Positions 6,145 to 9,583 of a stretch of 9,583 nucleotides of DNA are shown here, one piece after another. Location: positions 1 to 9,583 of the forward strand of contig JAAYIO010000264.1 in the NCBI GenBank assembly GCA_012523385.1, given 5' to 3'. Under the pieces are notes generated by a model. That model saw nothing but the letters and a program-made list of their open reading frames with translations. It made no database searches and was not told where the DNA came from. Numbering within the stretch: the stretch's first letter is position 1; each line of letters opens with the position of its first letter. The position numbers were made by a program, and so were the translations under genes. This stretch comes from Methanomicrobiales archaeon. Its GTDB lineage: Archaea; Halobacteriota; Methanomicrobia; Methanomicrobiales; Methanomicrobiaceae.

Positions 6145-7783
6145 CCGACTGAGCAAAAAACCGTTCCTGAATCATCCGGAGGGATTCAATCTCTTCCGGA
6201 CTTTTGTCATCCCGCAGGCGGATAAAACGGGGGAACCGCAGGGCAAACCCGCCGCTATAATTCGGGCTTTGCTGGATTTCTGCATACCCCACTTCTACCA
6301 CAATCTTTGGTTCAACGTAAACTATCTTGCCATCCTCTGATACGATGATCCCCGAGAGGGCCTCATACATCTCCTGGAGAGCTTCATCTGAAAATCCGGT
6401 TGCCACCTTGGAGAGCGGGATAAATGACCCGTCTTCGCCCAGACAGGAGAGAAGGAATGACCCAAATACATGGGCCCGTTTTCCTTCGCCCCACTCTGCG
6501 GCGGTGATCACGAGATCGATGGTGTCCACCGCGGGTTTGATCTTTACTCAGAATTTGCCACGCACGCCCGGTGTATAGGGGGAGTGGATGTCTTTTACCA
6601 TGATGCCCTCATGTCCGTCATCGAGGGCGGTGCGGTAGAGGAGGTCAATTTCCTCTTCATCCCCGCTCATTAGTTGAGGTGCCACATATTCTCCCGAAAC
6701 TGCAGTCTCGAGCCGCTTTCTCCGCTCTGATAAGGGAAGATCAATGAGCGTTTCACCGTCTATCCAGACAATATCAAAGATATTCGGGACAAGAGCAATC
6801 TGTTCAATGTGAGAGGCGATGTCATGTTTGCGTCGAAACCGTTTGAGCACATGCTGGAAGGGCAAGGGACGACCGTCACGAACGGCGATCACCTCACCGT
6901 CAAGGATGATGTCATGTGAGGTGGCCGCGTCAAGCATCGCAACCACATCGGGGATGGCATGGGTGACCTCCTCGAGTTTTCGGGAGTACATCCGACAGAC
7001 GCCGCCGGACTTATGAAACTGAAACCGCGTCCCATCGTATTTGTATTCTGCTGCAAGCACACCTGACTCAATGAGCATGTCTGTTACCGTGCCCTGTTTT
7101 GCAAGCATCATCTTGACCGGCCGGAACGGTTCAATATGGACCGCATAGAGTGCATCCTCGCCTTTGTGTGCGATAAGAGCCACCTCACCGAGATCATTTG
7201 ATGCCTGATAGGCATGCTCTACGGCAGCGGGGCTGACGGAAAAAGCGCCTGCAATGGCATCCCGCATGGTGCCTTCGCCGATACCAATTCTGAGTTCCCC
7301 AAGGAGCAGGCGGGCCAGGTACCGGCCTTCGAGGGGTGATGTATTGCCAAAGAAGCGGCGTAGGACCCGGTCCTTCTCTTTCTGTGACTTGGTTCCGCTG
7401 GTGGTGGCAAGAATTGTGAAGTCATTAGCGATATCCGCGAGTGTCAGAGACTCGGAAAAAAAAGATCTCTGTTCTTTATTCGCAAGCAGGGATTCAACGG
7501 CCCTGCCGGGATCCCCGCTCTGGTTCACGGTGCTGACGACCGCTCCCCGATCCTTTCCGGTCACATACGCCACCGCGTCATAGACACTGTTTGGGCCGAT
7601 ACCGATCTTGTCCTGACTCCAGTCAGGGAACGGTCGCCCCATCAGGTAGCGAATGAAAAGGGGAAGGTCTCCCTCATCCAGAGATGAAAGGGCATCCTGT
7701 ACGATGGCGGTCATATCGAGTCGGCCGGGAGTATGTTCGAGCGTCTCACATATACGGGAAAATTCAAGAAAATCCATTCTCAT
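6137..7783 (-). CDS. lig: ATP-dependent DNA ligase, interrupted by an in-frame TGA at codon 412
   Basis: Archaeal ATP-dependent DNA ligase, which seals nicks in replication and repair through an enzyme-AMP intermediate. With the internal TGA read as one residue, the frame gives 548 residues, the usual family length. Domain order: N-terminal DNA-binding domain (about 1-225), adenylation domain (about 226-415), OB-fold domain (to the end). Seen motifs: motif I EYKYDGTR with catalytic K248; motif III ILDGE (293-297); FDIVWIDG (336-343); motif IV EGIMVKD (392-398). Motif V reads GKF-TGA-VKIKP, where the family has GK-x-W-(L/V)-K-(I/V)-KP, so TGA replaces the conserved Trp. Downstream residues (AEWGEGKRAHVFGSF and onward) are in frame and intact up to the final TGA. 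The 411-residue truncated product would lack the motif V lysines and the OB fold and should be inactive. Start: the ATG at 7783 has GAGGTG 4 nt upstream; a TTG at 7795 and an ATG at 7777 are alternatives. The MBL stop lies 1 nt upstream, so the two are translationally coupled. Confidence 0.9.
6548..6550 (-). other. In-frame TGA at the conserved motif V tryptophan of DNA ligase
   Basis: On the minus strand the codons read AAA TTC TGA GTA AAG ATC AAA CCC. The surrounding peptide aligns with the ligase motif V pattern, with TGA in place of TGG. This is one G-to-A change with no frame change. Three other Trp codons in this gene (in FPDWSQ, IVWIDG and AEWGEG) are TGG. Confidence 0.9.
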
Positions 7784-7784
7784 A

Positions 7785-8567
7785 TCACACCTCAATGGTC
7801 CGGGTTAGTGCATGCTGGAGGCCGACTTCCAGTTCTACATCATTAGAGAAGAGTCCGATTGTCTCCCGGGCGGTTGTAAGTGCCTTTTCAGGAGTATTGT
7901 TCTCTTCTGACAGGTGGGCAAGCACGGCGACAGAGAGGTCAGAACAGAGATCACTCAACACATTGGAAGCGGCCCGGTTCGAGAGATGCCCCCGGTTTTT
8001 ATCCGCAATACGCTGTTTTAAAAAGGCAGGATATGGTCCGTTTTCAAGCATTTGTGAGCAATGGTTGCTCTCAAGGACGAGTATATCACACCGGGAAAGA
8101 AATTCCATCATCGCGGAGGTCACCATTCCGGTATCGGTGCAGACACCCACGCACACCTCGCCGTCTGATATACAAAATCCGGTTGGGTCTGATGCATCAT
8201 GGAAGGTGGAGAACGGGGTGACCTGAAATGTACCCGTATTAACCGTCTCTTTCGGAACAACCCGGCGCAGATTTGCCTCTCCTGAACATTTTAGCGTCTC
8301 CTTTATCCCGGCAAGTGTACCCCCCGTGCCGAATACGGGCATTGGACACTGGCGTGTCAAGACGTCAATGCCTCTGATGTGGTCCGAGTGCTCATGAGTG
8401 ATGCAAAGTCCTTCTATCCGGGAGATGTCGCCCCCGCAGGTTTCCACAGATGAGCGGATGCGGCTACTGCTGATACCGGCATCCACCAGAATGGCGCCTC
8501 CGTTTCCTTCGATATAGATACAGTTTCCTTTGCTGCCACTCGCAAGGACGGTTACCTTCATTGACAT
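7785..8567 (-). CDS. YycJ/WalJ-like metallo-beta-lactamase-fold hydrolase
   Basis: Cytoplasmic metallo-hydrolase of 260 residues, the usual size for YycJ/WalJ-type MBL proteins. Seen motifs: LASGSKGNC (8-16), typical of this subgroup; the metal-binding THEHSDH with H58, H60, D62 and H63; FHDASDP with H123; CTDTG with D145; ESNH (166-169); GHLSN with H194; and LAHLSEENN with H218. Together these make a two-metal active site complete. The family acts on phosphodiesters or is uncharacterised. Bacillus yycJ has been linked to a mutator phenotype and exonuclease activity (recalled family knowledge), so a nuclease role is plausible but not shown. Start: the ATG at 8567 has GAAGGA (8580-8575) with 7-nt spacing; an ATG two codons later is an alternative. 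The stop TGA (7787-7785) lies 1 nt before the ligase ATG, and the ligase ribosome-binding site is inside the last codons of this gene. The pair is an operon, which suggests a job in DNA metabolism. Confidence 0.9.
   Translation of the reverse strand: MSMKVTVLASGSKGNCIYIEGNGGAILVDAGISSSRIRSSVETCGGDISRIEGLCITHEHSDHIRGIDVLTRQCPMPVFGTGGTLAGIKETLKCSGEANLRRVVPKETVNTGTFQVTPFSTFHDASDPTGFCISDGEVCVGVCTDTGMVTSAMMEFLSRCDILVLESNHCSQMLENGPYPAFLKQRIADKNRGHLSNRAASNVLSDLCSDLSVAVLAHLSEENNTPEKALTTARETIGLFSNDVELEVGLQHALTRTIEV
7788..7793 (-). promoter_or_regulatory. Ribosome-binding site for DNA ligase, inside the end of the MBL gene
   Basis: GAGGTG on the minus strand (forward CACCTC) is a strong match to the archaeal anti-Shine-Dalgarno. 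It is 4 nt from the ATG at 7783 and 10 nt from the ATG at 7777, favouring 7783. It encodes the final Glu-Val of the MBL protein, so translation of the two genes is probably coupled. Confidence 0.7.
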
Positions 8568-8716
8568 TATGTTGTCCTTCGCAGATGGTAAAAGTCACCT
8601 CTCTGTCCCATGCTGGGAGGTCGATGGGCCAGACCGATTGATCTTTAGTTCAGGTGCAGAAATGGAGCCTCCAAAAGACGTACCCTTATGCCATTTTGAA
8701 ACGAACCCATCTCATC
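8568..8716. other. Divergent intergenic region (MBL-ligase operon / hisD)
   Basis: This 149-nt spacer separates two divergent units and should carry both promoters. No strong TATA box stands out. CCTTATGC around 8684-8691 is about 30 nt before the hisD ATG and could give a nearly leaderless message; GGTAAAAGTC at 8587-8596 is a weak candidate for the minus strand. No attenuator or riboswitch-like structure was recognised. Confidence 0.35.
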
Positions 8717-9583
8717 ATGTTGAAACCGTTGCAGGTCGAGAGCTGGGTGCAGTCCCGCCGGTCGGACCTTGATGATGTACGCGAGCCTGTTGAGGCAATC
8801 ATACGACAGGTTCGGGAAGGAAAGGACAGCGCTCTGCGTGAACTGACGGCCCGGTTTGATGGCATTGAAATAGATGAGTTCCGTGTCACCGAAGAAGAGA
8901 TAGAGGCGGCATATGACGATGTATCTCCCGAAATCGTTGCACGACTCATCGAGGCAGAGGCACGGATCACGCAGTTTCATGAACTCCAGAAACGCACCGG
9001 CATGTGGCTGCAGGAGATGGAGCCCGGCATCACCCTCGGAGTAAAGACGACTTCACTCGCCCGAATCGGCGCCTACGTGCCCGGCGGACGGGCCGCATAT
9101 CCCTCCACCGCTCTGATGACCGCGGTGCCCGCACGGGTGGCAGGTGTCAAAGAGATCTGTTGCTGCACGCCGCCTCCTATTCATCCCCTGACGCTTGTAG
9201 CCCTTGATATCGCCGGTGTTACTGAGATATACCGTCTCGGCGGGGCACAGGCAATCGCTGCAATGGCCCTTGGAACCGAGAGCGTGCGACCGGTTCAGAA
9301 GATTGTCGGGCCGGGGAATATCTATGTGACCGCGGCAAAGATGCTTTTACGCGACTTTGCAGAGATTGACTTTCCGGCAGGCCCCTCTGAGATCGGCATC
9401 ATTGCAGACAGCACCGCAATACCTGAATATATTGCAGCAGACATCATGGCACAGGCTGAGCATGATCCTAAAGCCGCCTGTATCCTTGATACGACCGATC
9501 CAAAAATTGCAGATGCAGGGTCTGCAGAAGAGGCCCGTATGTTTACAGAGAGTACAAGAAAAGAGATCATCGAACAGGCACAC
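8717..9583 (+). CDS. hisD: Histidinol dehydrogenase (3' end beyond window edge)
   Basis: Catalyses the last two steps of histidine biosynthesis, NAD-dependent oxidation of L-histidinol to L-histidine, as a zinc-dependent cytoplasmic dimer. The first 289 residues are in the window; the family is about 430. Seen motifs: ARIGAYVPGGRAAYPST (115-131); GGAQAIAAMALGTESV (175-190); KIVGPGNIYVTAAK (195-208), the NAD-binding signature; and AQAEHDP with zinc ligands Q246 and H249. The catalytic Glu-His pair and remaining zinc ligands lie past the edge. Start: the ATG at 8717 fits the family N-terminus. There is no Shine-Dalgarno ahead of it, and an in-frame TTG at 8696 is a weaker alternative. Lack of an SD suggests a leaderless transcript. 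No other his gene is seen; the gene is divergent from the MBL-ligase operon. Confidence 0.95.
   Translation, partial: MLKPLQVESWVQSRRSDLDDVREPVEAIIRQVREGKDSALRELTARFDGIEIDEFRVTEEEIEAAYDDVSPEIVARLIEAEARITQFHELQKRTGMWLQEMEPGITLGVKTTSLARIGAYVPGGRAAYPSTALMTAVPARVAGVKEICCCTPPPIHPLTLVALDIAGVTEIYRLGGAQAIAAMALGTESVRPVQKIVGPGNIYVTAAKMLLRDFAEIDFPAGPSEIGIIADSTAIPEYIAADIMAQAEHDPKAACILDTTDPKIADAGSAEEARMFTESTRKEIIEQAH

Noticed and set aside
6137..6529. Separate short gene for the ligase C-terminal part starting at GTG 6529
   Set aside because: It is in the same frame as the upstream part, has no ribosome-binding site, and simply continues the ligase OB-fold domain.
6548..6550. TGA read as selenocysteine, or as pyrrolysine
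   Set aside because: Family alignment expects Trp here, not Cys or Sec. Sec use in methanogens is known from Methanococcales and Methanopyrales, and pyrrolysine uses TAG.
7684..8226. 180-codon open frame on the plus strand
   Set aside because: It is antisense to the ligase start and MBL gene, both of which carry clear family motifs; a shadow frame.

Overview
The window looks like chromosomal DNA from a euryarchaeon, most likely a methanogen of the Methanomicrobiales type. This taxonomic call is inference. The support is an Nre-family DNA repair protein ending in a PCNA-interacting (PIP) box, an archaeal-type ATP-dependent DNA ligase, an archaeal TATA-like element placed for a leaderless transcript, and archaeal versions of a MurG-like glycosyltransferase and histidinol dehydrogenase. 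No mobile element, CRISPR array, tRNA or rRNA was seen.

Layout. (1) Positions 1-1845, minus strand: a tandem universal-stress-protein gene followed 12 nt later by a BCCT-family transporter that runs off the left edge. It looks like an osmolyte-uptake operon with an attached Usp partner. (2) 1846-2127: divergent intergenic region. (3) 2128-4014, plus strand: a GT-B glycosyltransferase and, 21 nt later, a membrane-anchored secreted protein of unknown function, closed by a hairpin plus T-run terminator. (4) 4172-5335, plus strand: the Nre DNA repair protein. (5) 5380-6144, plus strand: an unrecognised membrane protein with three or four membrane segments and a small beta-rich C-terminal domain. 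(6) 8567-6137, minus strand: a YycJ/WalJ-type metallo-beta-lactamase-fold protein tightly coupled to ATP-dependent DNA ligase. (7) 8717 to the right edge, plus strand: hisD, 3'-truncated by the window.

The most striking observation is in the ligase gene. The frame is intact from start to natural stop except for one TGA at 6550-6548, exactly where the conserved Trp (TGG) of motif V is expected. Both motif V lysines and the OB-fold domain lie downstream, still in frame and well conserved. This may be a recent nonsense mutation, a sequencing error, or recoding. Other genes here end in TGA, which argues against a general TGA=Trp code. Two DNA-repair-associated loci (Nre; MBL-ligase) flank the unknown membrane gene, whose 3' end overlaps the ligase 3' end tail to tail by 8 bp. 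Apart from the TGA, the window is mostly ordinary housekeeping and membrane genes. No convincing undescribed multi-gene system was found.
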